From contig JAAVBZ010000045.1 in the NCBI GenBank assembly GCA_014803415.1, positions 1 through 64,000 on the forward strand: a stretch of DNA of 64,000 bases, written 5' to 3'. The notes beneath the pieces are model-generated. The model had not been told where the DNA came from. It made no database searches and saw only the letters and a program-made list of their open reading frames with translations. Shown here piece after piece: positions 39,673 to 49,780 of this stretch; positions within the stretch are counted from its first letter, which is position 1, and each line of letters starts with the position of its first letter. The stretch comes from Lachnospiraceae bacterium (GTDB lineage Bacteria > Bacillota > Clostridia > Lachnospirales > Lachnospiraceae). The translations under genes and the position numbers were made by a program.

Positions 39673-39698
39673 TAATATGACATGTAGATGTCATATTA
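39673..39698 (+). promoter_or_regulatory. Operator-like palindrome upstream of the zinc-ribbon gene
   Basis: taatatgacat-gtag-atgtcatatta, perfect 11-bp arms just upstream of a -10-like TATAGT at 39706-39711. Confidence 0.7.
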
Positions 39699-39746
39699 AT
39701 GCTGGTATAGTAATCCTATCAATAAAAATAAATGGAGGATTACGAA

Positions 39747-40007
39747 ATGGAAATGAAAATTTGTCAAAGCTGTGGTATGCCGATGCAGGAGGAGCAGTAC
39801 GGAACGAATCAGGACGGAAGTGTCAATGACAAGTATTGCTGCTATTGCTATAAGGACGGTGAATTTGTTCAGCAATGCACAATGGAAGAAATGGCAGATT
39901 TCTGTGCGCCTTTTGAGGTAGAGGGCGGACGCTGCAAGACAGTGGAAGAGGCAAAGGCGGGCCTGATGGCTTATTTTCCCACTTTAGAAAGATGGAAAGA
40001 ACAGTAA
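39747..40007 (+). CDS. Zinc-ribbon domain protein
   Basis: MEMKICQSCGMPMQEEQYGTNQDGSVNDKYCCYCYKDGEFVQ. Confidence 0.85.
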   Translation: MEMKICQSCGMPMQEEQYGTNQDGSVNDKYCCYCYKDGEFVQQCTMEEMADFCAPFEVEGGRCKTVEEAKAGLMAYFPTLERWKEQ

Positions 40008-40028
40008 AGAGACAACAGGAGGTCAGTT

Positions 40029-40850
40029 ATGTTGGAAATACCTGAAAGTACCGTAATTGCCAGACAGCTGAATGAGACGGTAAAAGGAAAGAAAATAAAG
40101 GAAGTGGAAGCGGAGCATACGAAACATTCTTTTGCATGGTATCATGGTGATCCTGCAGATTATGCCGCTAAAATGGAAGAAAGAGAAATAGGAAATTCCA
40201 CAGGAATCGGAAGCATGATTGAAACAGAGCTTTCAGAGTATAGTTTTATTACGGGAGACGGTGCAAATATCCGCTATTTTGCACCCGGAGAGAAACTGCC
40301 GGATCGTTATCAGACAAGGATCACGTTAGAAGATGACAGTTCTCTTATCATTACAGTCCAGATGTATGGGGCTATGTTCCTGATAGATCCTGAAACCTAT
40401 GATAATCCTTATTATCTTGCAGGGAAAGAAAAGCCTCTTCCGGGAACGGAGGATTTCGATTATGAGTACTTTACAGCACTCAGGGAAGACTTATCCGGAA
40501 AAATCTCCGTTAAGGAATTTTTAGCTACACATCAGAGGATACCGGGACTTGGCAATGGCGTACTTCAGGATATTCTGTTTGAAGCAGGACTTTATCCCAA
40601 AAGAAAGATCAATACTTTAAAAGATGCGGATTTCAGGAGAACTTATGAAGCGATATTACACGTTCTTAAGCAGATGACGGATCTGGGAGGAAGGGATACG
40701 GAGAAAGATCTTTTCGGACAGCCCGGCAGATATCTCACAAAACTCAGCAAGAAGACGGCTGGAAAACCCTGTCCTTATTGCGGAAACTTGATACAGAAAG
40801 CAAATTATCTGGGCGGGACAGTATATTACTGTCCTTCCTGCCAGGAATAA
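40029..40850 (+). CDS. Fpg/Nei-family DNA glycosylase-like protein without Pro2
   Basis: MLEIPESTVIARQLNETVKGKKI; HQRIPGLGNGVLQDILFEAGLYPKRK; C-terminal CPYCG...YYCPSCQ zinc finger. Confidence 0.85.
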   Translation: MLEIPESTVIARQLNETVKGKKIKEVEAEHTKHSFAWYHGDPADYAAKMEEREIGNSTGIGSMIETELSEYSFITGDGANIRYFAPGEKLPDRYQTRITLEDDSSLIITVQMYGAMFLIDPETYDNPYYLAGKEKPLPGTEDFDYEYFTALREDLSGKISVKEFLATHQRIPGLGNGVLQDILFEAGLYPKRKINTLKDADFRRTYEAILHVLKQMTDLGGRDTEKDLFGQPGRYLTKLSKKTAGKPCPYCGNLIQKANYLGGTVYYCPSCQE

Positions 40851-40919
40851 ATTGTGATTCGAGAAAATGTCTGCTATAATAAAGTACTTGAATATAATTC
40901 TTAAAAGGGAGATAAATAC

Positions 40920-41276
40920 ATGAAGACGACAGTACTTTGTTATAAGAAATGCACAACCTGCCAGAAGGCATTAAAATGGCTTAATGAAAATAAGATCGTT
41001 TACGATGAGCGACCAATTAAAGAGGAAAATCCTACAATAGAAGAGTTAAGGAATTGGCATCAAAAGAGCGGACTTCCGCTAAAACGCTTTTTCAATACCA
41101 GCGGAAATCTTTATAAAGAGTTAAATTTAAAGGACAGGCTGGCAGATATGACGCAAGAAGAACAGTTAAAGCTGCTTGCTGCTGACGGCATGCTGGTAAA
41201 ACGTCCTTTGCTTATTACAGAAGATTTTGTTTATCCCGGATTTAAAGAAACAGAGTGGGAAGCTCATTTGAAGTAG
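40920..41276 (+). CDS. ArsC/Spx-family protein
   Basis: YKKCTTCQKALKWLNENKIVYDERPIKEENPTIEELRNWHQKSGLPLKRFFNTSG (CxxC). Confidence 0.9.
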   Translation: MKTTVLCYKKCTTCQKALKWLNENKIVYDERPIKEENPTIEELRNWHQKSGLPLKRFFNTSGNLYKELNLKDRLADMTQEEQLKLLAADGMLVKRPLLITEDFVYPGFKETEWEAHLK

Positions 41277-41310
41277 TGTAAGAAGACAGTTATTGGAGAA
41301 ACGTGTAATT

Positions 41311-42180
41311 ATGAAAAAGTATGAAGTGATTAAGAATTACCGTAACGATGATAAGCTGAGGGCAAGCTTTAACGATCTTGCCAAAAAGACATTTGACCTT
41401 AAGTTTGAGGACTGGTATCAGAATGGGTATTGGGGGGATAACTATAATCCCTATTCTATTGTTATTGATGGGAAAGTGGCTTCAAATGTATCGGTCAATA
41501 AAACTGACTTTATCTGGAATGGTGAAAAAAAGCATTTGATTCAGCTTGGTACGGTCATGACAGAAGAAAAATACAGGAACCAGGGACTTGCCAGGCAGAT
41601 TATGGTGGAAATCGAAAAGGATTATACGGAAGCCGATGGTATATATTTGCTGGCAAATGACAGCGTACTGGATTTTTACCCTAAATTCGGCTTTAAAAAG
41701 GCAAAAGAATTTCAATATGAAAAGCAAGTCATGATCAGCAGGGAAAAGAGTATGATCCAAATCCCCATGGAGGATAAAACAGCATGGGATAAACTGGAAG
41801 AAGCAATAAAATGCAGTGTTTGTTACAGCAGTTTTGAACTGACAGATAACAGCAGTCTCATCATGTTCTATGTTACAAAATTCAAGCGTAAAAATGTGTA
41901 TTATGATGAAGAATTGAAAGTATATGCTATTGCAGAAATTGAAAATGGTGATCTGCTGATCCATAATATATTTTCGGAAAAAGAAATATCAGTTGATAAA
42001 GTGATTGAAGCATTTGGAAAAGAAATTACCGGAGTAAGTCTGGGATTTACTCCGAAAGATAAAGAAGGGTATTCTGTTTCAGAGAGAAAAGAAGAGGATA
42101 CCACACTGTTTTTGAAAGGAAATGTATTTGATCGTTTTGAACAGGACAGGCTGATGATTCCTCTTTTAGCCCATGCATGA
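41311..42180 (+). CDS. GNAT family N-acetyltransferase
   Basis: LIQLGTVMTEEKYRNQGLARQIMVEIEKDY; YLLANDSVLDFYPKFGFKKAKEFQY. Confidence 0.85.
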   Translation: MKKYEVIKNYRNDDKLRASFNDLAKKTFDLKFEDWYQNGYWGDNYNPYSIVIDGKVASNVSVNKTDFIWNGEKKHLIQLGTVMTEEKYRNQGLARQIMVEIEKDYTEADGIYLLANDSVLDFYPKFGFKKAKEFQYEKQVMISREKSMIQIPMEDKTAWDKLEEAIKCSVCYSSFELTDNSSLIMFYVTKFKRKNVYYDEELKVYAIAEIENGDLLIHNIFSEKEISVDKVIEAFGKEITGVSLGFTPKDKEGYSVSERKEEDTTLFLKGNVFDRFEQDRLMIPLLAHA

Positions 42181-42202
42181 TAACGATATTTTAGGAAAAT
42201 CT

Positions 42203-42721
42203 ATGAAGAAATTAGCAAAAATTTTTATAATGACTGCAGTGGCTGCGGCAGTGTTTATTTCCCTTGGGTATTATAGGACTTATCATATAATCGGTACTGT
42301 TACGCTAATTGTAAATGGAAGCAAAATAGATATTGACGGCAGTGAAATAGGCATACAAGATCACGTTGGAGATAGATTAGTAGAGGCTTGTGAAATACGA
42401 AACGGGCGGTTTCGATTTAAGAGGAAGCAGTATGGTAAGGTAAATATGCTGCTGATGATTCCGGCAGATCATCTGCAGGAATTTAAAGAGGATATAGCAG
42501 TTGAAATCTCATTTTATAACAATGCAGTCGCATTTACCAAAAAACATGATATTAGGATAGATATTTCGGATATCACAGAAGATTCCTGCCATGTTTTTCT
42601 TGAAGATAACTGGAAACCCGCCTATGATATAGGTGGGCTGATCCGTAACGAACTGGTGGGAGAAACCGTCATTACGCAGGAAAAAGAGATTAGGGCAAAT
42701 ATGTGCGGGAGTATGAGATAA
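42203..42721 (+). CDS. Single-pass membrane/secreted hypothetical protein
   Basis: N-terminal TM MKKLAKIFIMTAVAAAVFISLGYYRTYHIIG. Confidence 0.6.
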   Translation: MKKLAKIFIMTAVAAAVFISLGYYRTYHIIGTVTLIVNGSKIDIDGSEIGIQDHVGDRLVEACEIRNGRFRFKRKQYGKVNMLLMIPADHLQEFKEDIAVEISFYNNAVAFTKKHDIRIDISDITEDSCHVFLEDNWKPAYDIGGLIRNELVGETVITQEKEIRANMCGSMR

Positions 42722-42722
42722 T

Positions 42723-43256
42723 ATGAAGAAAACAGATTTAAAATATAAAATTTTGCATGAAATACTGGATTGGTCCAAAGTAATCGTAACAGCGCTGTCG
42801 GCCGCATTTCTGATCAGCAATACATTGATCGTCAATTCTCAGGTTCCTACAGGATCTATGGAAGAGACTATCATGCCGGGCAGCCGTATTATTATCAATC
42901 GACTGGCATATAGGACGGAAGAACCGAAAAGAAAAGATATCATTTCATTCTATTTTCCTGATGATGGGAAGACAGTATTTTTGAAGAGAATAATTGCATT
43001 ACCGGGAGAACAGATTGAAGGAATAGACGGCAGGGTCTATATTAATGGCAATGTACTTGATGAACCCTATGTAAAGGAAGCGCTTAATAGCGATTTCGGT
43101 CCCTTTCTGGTACCGGACAATTCATATTTTGTGATGGGAGATAACCGTAATAATTCATGGGATTCAAGATATTGGGAGGACAAGTTTGTAGAAATAGATG
43201 AGATTATCGGAAAAGCAGAAGTTGAGTATTTTCCGGAGTTAAAATTATTGAATTAG
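42723..43256 (+). CDS. lepB: Signal peptidase I
   Basis: VNSQVPTGSMEETIMPGSRIIINRLAY; DIISFYFPDDGKTVFLKRIIALPGE; VMGDNRNNSWDSRYW. Confidence 0.95.
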   Translation: MKKTDLKYKILHEILDWSKVIVTALSAAFLISNTLIVNSQVPTGSMEETIMPGSRIIINRLAYRTEEPKRKDIISFYFPDDGKTVFLKRIIALPGEQIEGIDGRVYINGNVLDEPYVKEALNSDFGPFLVPDNSYFVMGDNRNNSWDSRYWEDKFVEIDEIIGKAEVEYFPELKLLN

Positions 43257-43264
43257 AGAAAATC

Positions 43265-43284
43265 CCCCGTAGCTTGCTACGGGG
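43265..43284. terminator. Hairpin between convergent genes
   Basis: ccccgtag-cttg-ctacgggg, perfect 8-bp stem; minus strand continues GGATTTTCTC; includes the stop codon of the minus-strand DUF4317 gene. Confidence 0.75.
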
Positions 43285-44413
43285 TGTTCATAGATGTTCT
43301 TACGTTGATTCCGTTTACTTCTATCTGATCATTAATTTCAATTACCAGACAGCGTTTTCCATCAACAACCATAGTATTCACAAGATCTGCTCTTTCCGGA
43401 TTGACCTTGATCACTACATCGGGTGTCTTTACCTCAAAAGAGCGCATGCTGGCTACATTGCTTACAAAAAGAGCAGTATCTTCGCCGGCTGCGGCATCAT
43501 AAAGTTTATCAAAATCTGCCAGTTTTTCCTCCGGTGCTCCGCTTTTTTCAAGGAGATCTTTCACTTCTTTTTTATCAAGGGTCAGAGGTTCAGGTATTTC
43601 CTTATGTTCTTCAATCATTTCTGTCAGATTTTCATGAATGTTTTTAATTACTTCATATTCACAATCCTCACCAAGAGTCTCTTCAATAATAGTCTGAAAG
43701 GTTTCTTTTTGACCTCCTGCAGAAAGGGGAAGGGAACAACCTAAAATACCGTCTACAAATTCTTCATGAGGTTCTTCCGGATTTTTATTAAAGAATAATG
43801 TACTGTGAATATCAGTGCACCTGTCGTTAAAAGAAGGAAACAGAAATCCGGTTTCCGGCATATTGACTACCCAATCCCTTACCCGATTGTGGAATTCATT
43901 GATTTCGGCATCATAACTTAATCCGGGCTTGGAAAGAGCTACCGGACAGATACAGCACATAATATATTCAAATACGGTATCGGAAGCATCGTCCATGGTA
44001 AGACCGTCTGTAGTCTTGCCGGGTACATCATAAGCATCATGAATTAAAAGAATCAGATAGTTTCCTACAAATTCATAAGAGTTTATAATGCGGTCATAGA
44101 ATTCTGTGAGGAGAGCATCATCTTTTAACTTACTGTTTCGAAGCCGGAGCAGAAATTCCTGACTGCCGCCTTCTTCCTCCGTATTCATGGGAAATTCCAG
44201 GTTCAGCAGATTTTTACCGATATTACCGGACAGAGTTTTTCGAAGCAGCTCAAAATATTTGAAGATCTCTTCTTCGGGGAGGGAGAGAAAAGCTTCTTTA
44301 AATTCGGTTTTCTTATTCTTTTCACCATCCACGTAGCAGCCGCAGATTCTGGTAATGGAGCAGCTGCTTGGGGTGAAAAGACGTTTGATTTCATTGATTT
44401 CCTGTTTGATCAT
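43277..44413 (-). CDS. DUF4317 family protein
   Basis: MIKQEINEIKRLFTPSSCSITRICGCYVDGEKNKKTEFKEAFLSLPEEEIFKYFELLRKTLSG. Confidence 0.8.
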   Translation of the reverse strand: MIKQEINEIKRLFTPSSCSITRICGCYVDGEKNKKTEFKEAFLSLPEEEIFKYFELLRKTLSGNIGKNLLNLEFPMNTEEEGGSQEFLLRLRNSKLKDDALLTEFYDRIINSYEFVGNYLILLIHDAYDVPGKTTDGLTMDDASDTVFEYIMCCICPVALSKPGLSYDAEINEFHNRVRDWVVNMPETGFLFPSFNDRCTDIHSTLFFNKNPEEPHEEFVDGILGCSLPLSAGGQKETFQTIIEETLGEDCEYEVIKNIHENLTEMIEEHKEIPEPLTLDKKEVKDLLEKSGAPEEKLADFDKLYDAAAGEDTALFVSNVASMRSFEVKTPDVVIKVNPERADLVNTMVVDGKRCLVIEINDQIEVNGINVRTSMNTP

Positions 44414-47400
44414 TTATGATTCTCCCTGCTGTGTTTTTAAATTTTTCTGAGCGGTGGAAAGCATTAACTTGATGCGGTTCAGCTGGTTGACTTCACTGGC
44501 ACCGGGATCATAGTCGATGGCTACAATATTACTTAAAGGATATTGCCTGCGAAGCTCTTTGATAACGCCTTTTCCGACTACATGGTTAGGCAGACAGCCA
44601 AAGGGCTGCGTACATACAATATTGTTAACACCGCTGTGGATCAGTTCTATCATTTCCCCAGTCAGGAACCAGCCTTCTCCGGTCTGATTGCCGATGGAAA
44701 CAATGGTTTTGGCGTATTCTACAGTTTGATAGATGCTGATAGGCGGTGTAAAGTGCTTACTCTTGGCAAAAGCTTTCCTTGCACTGCCGCGAAGGAATTC
44801 AAGGGCATCAATACCGATTTTGGATATAAAAGCGGCTTTTTTGCTCATGCCAAGTTGATCGGCTTTATAAATCTGATTGTAGAAACAGTAGAGCATAAAA
44901 TCAAGAAGATCGGGCACAACTGCTTCAGCTCCTTCAGCTTCCAGAAGTTCTACAAGGTGGTTGTTGGCAGCCGGGGCATATTTAACAAGAATCTCGCCTA
45001 CAATGCCCACTTTCGGTTTTGCCTTATCTGTTAAAGGAACAGAATCAAAATCGGCGATCATTTCCCGGCACATTTTTTGAAATTTAATAAAACTCATATG
45101 TTTTGCAGAGACAAACTTTCGGCATCGCTCCAGCCATTTTTGATGAACAGCTTCAACGCTTCCTTTTTCTTTTTCATATGGGCGCATGCGATAGATACAG
45201 CGCATGAAAATATCTCCGAATACGGCGCCATAAGCGGCTCTCATCAGCATAGCAAGATTTAAATGGAAACCGGAATTACTTTCAATTCCTGCCATATTCA
45301 GGGAAATAACAGGTATCTGCTGCATGCCTGCTTTTTCAAGGGCACGCCTGATAAAGCCTACATAATTGGTAGCACGGCAGCCGCCGCCTGTCTGGGTCAT
45401 AATGACAGCTACTTTGTTCAGGTCATATCTGCCGGATAAAAGTGCATCCATGATCTGGCCTACTACCATAAGAGAAGGATAGCAGGCATCATTATTTACA
45501 TATTTAAGACCAACATCAACAGCATGTTTATTATCATTGGGCAGAACTTCAAAGTTATATCCACAGGCACTAAATGCAGCTTCCAGAATATCAAAGTGAA
45601 TCGGTGACATCTGTGGGCATAATATGGTGTAGTTCTTTCGCATTTCCTCGGTAAATTCTACTTTTTGAATGGCAGAGGAACGAATGGTGCGTTCTTTGTG
45701 CTTTTGCTCTCTGACGCGGATTGCCGACAGAAGAGAGCGGATACGGATCCTGGCGGCTCCAAGGTTATTGACTTCATCGATCTTCAGACAGGTATATATC
45801 TTGTCTGAACCGGAGAGAATATCATTGACCTGATCCGTAGTGACGGCATCCAGACCGCAGCCAAAGGAATTCAGCTGGATCAGATCCAGATTATCCACTG
45901 TCTTAACATAACTTGCAGCAGCATAAAGCCTGGAATGATACATCCACTGGTCAGATACGATCAGGGGGCGTTCCGGACATGCCAGATGGGAAATGGAATC
46001 TTCTGTCAGTACTGCAATATCATAAGAGTTGATCAGTTCAGGAATACCATGATTGATTTCAGGATCAATATGGTAGGGACGTCCGGCAAGGACAATGCCT
46101 CTTTTCCCGGATTCTTTTAAGTAAGCAAGTACTTCTTCCCCTTTCTTTTGCATGTCGCTGCGTGCCAGATCAAGCTCTCCCCATGCTTTATGAACGGCTT
46201 CAATGATCTCTATGGAAGGAATTTCTTTAAATTCCTTAATAAGTGCATCACTGATGGTTTTTTCATCCCTGAAAGACATAAAAGGATTGCGAAGGATGGC
46301 TTCACCTCTGCCGATTTCTTCTACATTGTTCTTAATATTTTCAGAATAAGAAGTAACAATAGGACAGTTGTAATGGTTATTGGCATCCGCAAATTCATTC
46401 CGTTCATAGAAAAGGGCAGGATAAAAGATAAAATCCACCTTTTGATTGATCAGCCATTTTACATGGCCATGAGCCAGTTTGGCAGGGTAGCATTCCGATT
46501 CACTGGGAATGGATTCAATACCAAGCTCATAAATATTGCGGTTGGATAATGGTGATAAAACCACCTGATAACCAAGCTGGGTAAAAAAGGTGAACCAGAA
46601 GGGATAGTTTTCATACATATTGAGAACCCGGGGAATACCGACACGTCCTCTTTTGGCTTCATCGGCAGGAAGGGATTCATACCCGAAGACCCGCTTTAAC
46701 TTATAGTCAAAAAGGTTGGGAACGCCGTTCTCATTTTTCTGTTTACCCAGCCCACGTTCACAGCGATTGCCGGAAATATACTGACGGCCGCCGGTAAATT
46801 TGTTGATAGTAAGACGGCAGTTGTTGGTACAGCCCTTACATTTGGCCATACTGGTCTCAAACTGCAGTGTTTTGATCTTTTCAATAGGGAGCATAGTGCT
46901 TTCATAGCCTTCATTGTAACGTTCTCTTGCAATGAGAGCAGCACCGAAAGCGCCCATGATACCGGCAATATCAGGACGGATGGCTTCACATTCTGCAATT
47001 TTTTCAAAACTTCTGAGAACAGCATCATTATAAAAGGTGCCGCCCTGGACTACAATGTTTTTGCCCAGCTCAGAAGCACTGGATACTTTAATAACTTTGA
47101 AAAGTGCATTTTTAATAACGGAATAGGCAAGTCCTGCAGAAATATCTGAGACAGAAGCACCTTCTTTCTGAGCCTGCTTAACCTTGGAGTTCATGAATAC
47201 GGTACATCTGGTACCGAGATCAATGGGATGCTCTGCAAACAGAGCAGTATAAGCGAAATCCTCAACACTGTAATTTAAGGATTTGGCAAAGGTCTCTATA
47301 AAGGAACCGCAGCCGGAAGAGCAGGCCTCATTCAGCTGCACGCTGTCTACAGTCTGATTCTTTATTTTAATGCATTTCATGTCCTGGCCGCCGATATCCA

Positions 47401-48658
47401 GAATACAGTCTACATCAGGATTGAAAAAGGCTGCCGCATAGTAATGGGCCACTGTTTCCACTTCACCGTCATCCAGTAAAAAGGCTGCTTTTAAGAGAGC
47501 TTCTCCGTAGCCGGTGGAACAGGAGCGTACGATTCTGGCCCCCTCAGGGAGTTTGTCATATATTTCATTGATGGAACGGATCGCTGTTTTTAACGGACTT
47601 CCGTCATTATTACTGTAAAAAGAGTAAAGCAGTGATCCATCCTGTGCAACAAGAGCGACCTTGGTAGTGGTACTGCCTGCATCAATACCCAGATAGCAAT
47701 TTCCCTGATATGCTGCAAGATCTCCTGTAGCAATATGGTGTCTGGAATGCCTTTCCTTAAACGTTTCATATTCAGATTCGGAAGCAAAGAGGGGCTCCAT
47801 ACGCTCCACTTCAAATTCCATCTTGATATCAGAAGCAAGTTTCCCTACCATTTCTTTCATCGTGTAGGAAACCTCCTCTTTGGCATTCAGGGCAGAACCA
47901 ATGGCAGCAAAAAGATGAGAATGATCCGTTTCAATAATGTGTTCATCGTCCAGCTTTAAAGTTCTGATAAATGCTGCTTTTAACTCAGATAAAAAGTGGA
48001 GCGGACCGCCCAGAAAAGCAACATGTCCGCGAATGGGCTTCCCGCATGCAAGCCCGCTGATGGTCTGGTTAACCACGGCCTGGAAGATAGAAGCAGATAG
48101 GTCTTCTTTGGTGGCGCCTTCATTAATGAGAGGCTGGATATCTGATTTGGCAAATACACCGCATCTGGCAGCAATAGTATACAGAGAATTATAATCTTTG
48201 GCATATTCATTTAAGCCGGCAGCATCTGTCTGCAAAAGAGAAGCCATTTGATCGATAAAAGAACCGGTCCCACCGGCACAGATACCGTTCATTCGCTGTT
48301 CAACGTTACCGCCTTCAAAGTATATGATCTTGGCATCTTCACCGCCCAGCTCGATAGCTACATCGGTTTTCGGGGCAAATTCCTTAAGGGATGTAGCGAC
48401 AGCAATTACCTCCTGGACGAAAGGAACCTTTAGATGATTTGCAAGGGTGAGACCACCAGACCCTGTGATCATGGGGTGGAGAGTAATATCTCCTAATTTG
48501 CTGTAAGCATCCTCTAACAAGGAAGAGAGTGTTTCCCGTATGTTTGCAAAGTGCCTTTTATAATCTGAAAATAGAATATTATGTGCATCATCTAAAATGG
48601 AAATCTTTACCGTTGTGGAACCAATGTCAATTCCCAAAGTATAATGCTTATTATTCAT
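44414..48658 (-). CDS. Large acyl-CoA dehydratase activase: two BadF/BcrA-type ATPase domains + DUF2229 + HgdB-like region
   Basis: [18 protein letters not shown] and [56 protein letters not shown]; start 48658 follows RBS aaggcgg. Confidence 0.9.
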   Translation of the reverse strand: MNNKHYTLGIDIGSTTVKISILDDAHNILFSDYKRHFANIRETLSSLLEDAYSKLGDITLHPMITGSGGLTLANHLKVPFVQEVIAVATSLKEFAPKTDVAIELGGEDAKIIYFEGGNVEQRMNGICAGGTGSFIDQMASLLQTDAAGLNEYAKDYNSLYTIAARCGVFAKSDIQPLINEGATKEDLSASIFQAVVNQTISGLACGKPIRGHVAFLGGPLHFLSELKAAFIRTLKLDDEHIIETDHSHLFAAIGSALNAKEEVSYTMKEMVGKLASDIKMEFEVERMEPLFASESEYETFKERHSRHHIATGDLAAYQGNCYLGIDAGSTTTKVALVAQDGSLLYSFYSNNDGSPLKTAIRSINEIYDKLPEGARIVRSCSTGYGEALLKAAFLLDDGEVETVAHYYAAAFFNPDVDCILDIGGQDMKCIKIKNQTVDSVQLNEACSSGCGSFIETFAKSLNYSVEDFAYTALFAEHPIDLGTRCTVFMNSKVKQAQKEGASVSDISAGLAYSVIKNALFKVIKVSSASELGKNIVVQGGTFYNDAVLRSFEKIAECEAIRPDIAGIMGAFGAALIARERYNEGYESTMLPIEKIKTLQFETSMAKCKGCTNNCRLTINKFTGGRQYISGNRCERGLGKQKNENGVPNLFDYKLKRVFGYESLPADEAKRGRVGIPRVLNMYENYPFWFTFFTQLGYQVVLSPLSNRNIYELGIESIPSESECYPAKLAHGHVKWLINQKVDFIFYPALFYERNEFADANNHYNCPIVTSYSENIKNNVEEIGRGEAILRNPFMSFRDEKTISDALIKEFKEIPSIEIIEAVHKAWGELDLARSDMQKKGEEVLAYLKESGKRGIVLAGRPYHIDPEINHGIPELINSYDIAVLTEDSISHLACPERPLIVSDQWMYHSRLYAAASYVKTVDNLDLIQLNSFGCGLDAVTTDQVNDILSGSDKIYTCLKIDEVNNLGAARIRIRSLLSAIRVREQKHKERTIRSSAIQKVEFTEEMRKNYTILCPQMSPIHFDILEAAFSACGYNFEVLPNDNKHAVDVGLKYVNNDACYPSLMVVGQIMDALLSGRYDLNKVAVIMTQTGGGCRATNYVGFIRRALEKAGMQQIPVISLNMAGIESNSGFHLNLAMLMRAAYGAVFGDIFMRCIYRMRPYEKEKGSVEAVHQKWLERCRKFVSAKHMSFIKFQKMCREMIADFDSVPLTDKAKPKVGIVGEILVKYAPAANNHLVELLEAEGAEAVVPDLLDFMLYCFYNQIYKADQLGMSKKAAFISKIGIDALEFLRGSARKAFAKSKHFTPPISIYQTVEYAKTIVSIGNQTGEGWFLTGEMIELIHSGVNNIVCTQPFGCLPNHVVGKGVIKELRRQYPLSNIVAIDYDPGASEVNQLNRIKLMLSTAQKNLKTQQGES

Positions 48659-48822
48659 GAAATAACCGCCTTTCCATATTTTGGAGTTTCTTCTTATTAA
48701 ATGCAGCCAGTCTGATCTGACACATTTAGTTATTATACGACACTCATTTACAAAATGCAACGCGCGAAAATAAACTATTTGTTAAGAAAAAGTAGGTAAA
48801 TTCTAAAATTTTTTTGCCCGAG

Positions 48823-48851
48823 TTTACAATTTGCCAATGTAATGGTAGAAT
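48823..48851 (+). promoter_or_regulatory. Sigma-A-type promoter
   Basis: TTTACA-N17-TAGAAT upstream of the rhomboid-like gene. Confidence 0.65.
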
Positions 48852-48882
48852 GTCAACATAATCTGTGTGGAGGATCCTTTCA

Positions 48883-49770
48883 ATGAAACCTATGAGCAAT
48901 TTTGAAAAAAAATTCGGTAAATATGCCATTAGAAATATATCACTTGTGTTAATTTTGTTTTATGGGTGCGGCTATTTGATCACCTGGATCAATGCTGATT
49001 TTTTGAATTATCTTACTTTGAATCCCTATGCAATTTTGTTTAAGGGACAGATCTGGAGGCTGATCACATGGTTGATCATACCACCCGGAAGATTTGATTT
49101 TTGGACATTATTTATGTTGTTTTTTTACTATTCTATCGGCAATACGCTGGAGAATACTTGGGGGACATACAGGTATAATCTGTATTTGTTCCTGGGAATG
49201 ATCTTTACGGCGCTGGGAGCTTTTGCGCTGATGGGATATGTTTATCTGTTTCAGAGAGAAATTCTCATCGCATACGGCGCAGCAGCATATTTTGCTGACA
49301 TAGCAACCATGTTCAGCACGTATTACGTAAATATGTCCATATTCCTTGCGTTTGCAGCTACATTTCCCAATATGCAGTTACTGTTGTTCTTCTTTATACC
49401 AATTAAGGTAAAGATCCTGGGCATTATTTATGGTATCTTACTGGTGTATGATTTTATAGTGGGTTATGTGGATAGATATGTGACAGCGGCCAACCGTTTT
49501 GTTATCGGAGCATCGCTGCTTAATTTTATCGTATTCTTCTTTACCAGCAGAAATATGATTCATATGTCGCCAAGGCAGGTGAAAAGGCGGCAGGAATTTA
49601 AACGGGAAGTTAAGCAGTCTGCTAAGATCACAAGACACAAATGTGCTGTATGCGGCAGAACAGAAGAAACCAATCCCGAGCTGGAGTTTAGATTCTGTTC
49701 TAAATGTGATGGTAATTATGAGTATTGCCAGGATCATTTGTTCACACATGTACATGTGAAGCATCAATAG
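48883..49770 (+). CDS. Rhomboid-like membrane protein with C-terminal Cys/His zinc-binding tail
   Basis: LNPYAILFKGQIWRLITWLIIPPGRFDFWTLFMLFFYYSIGNTLENTWGTYRYNLYLF; tail CAVCGRTEETNPELEFRFCSKCDGNYEYCQDHLFTHVH. Confidence 0.8.
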   Translation: MKPMSNFEKKFGKYAIRNISLVLILFYGCGYLITWINADFLNYLTLNPYAILFKGQIWRLITWLIIPPGRFDFWTLFMLFFYYSIGNTLENTWGTYRYNLYLFLGMIFTALGAFALMGYVYLFQREILIAYGAAAYFADIATMFSTYYVNMSIFLAFAATFPNMQLLLFFFIPIKVKILGIIYGILLVYDFIVGYVDRYVTAANRFVIGASLLNFIVFFFTSRNMIHMSPRQVKRRQEFKREVKQSAKITRHKCAVCGRTEETNPELEFRFCSKCDGNYEYCQDHLFTHVHVKHQ

Positions 49771-49780
49771 GAGAAAGGAA

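Noticed and set aside
44543-45034. 163-aa plus-strand ORF opposite the activase
   Set aside because: Antisense shadow of the large minus-strand gene.
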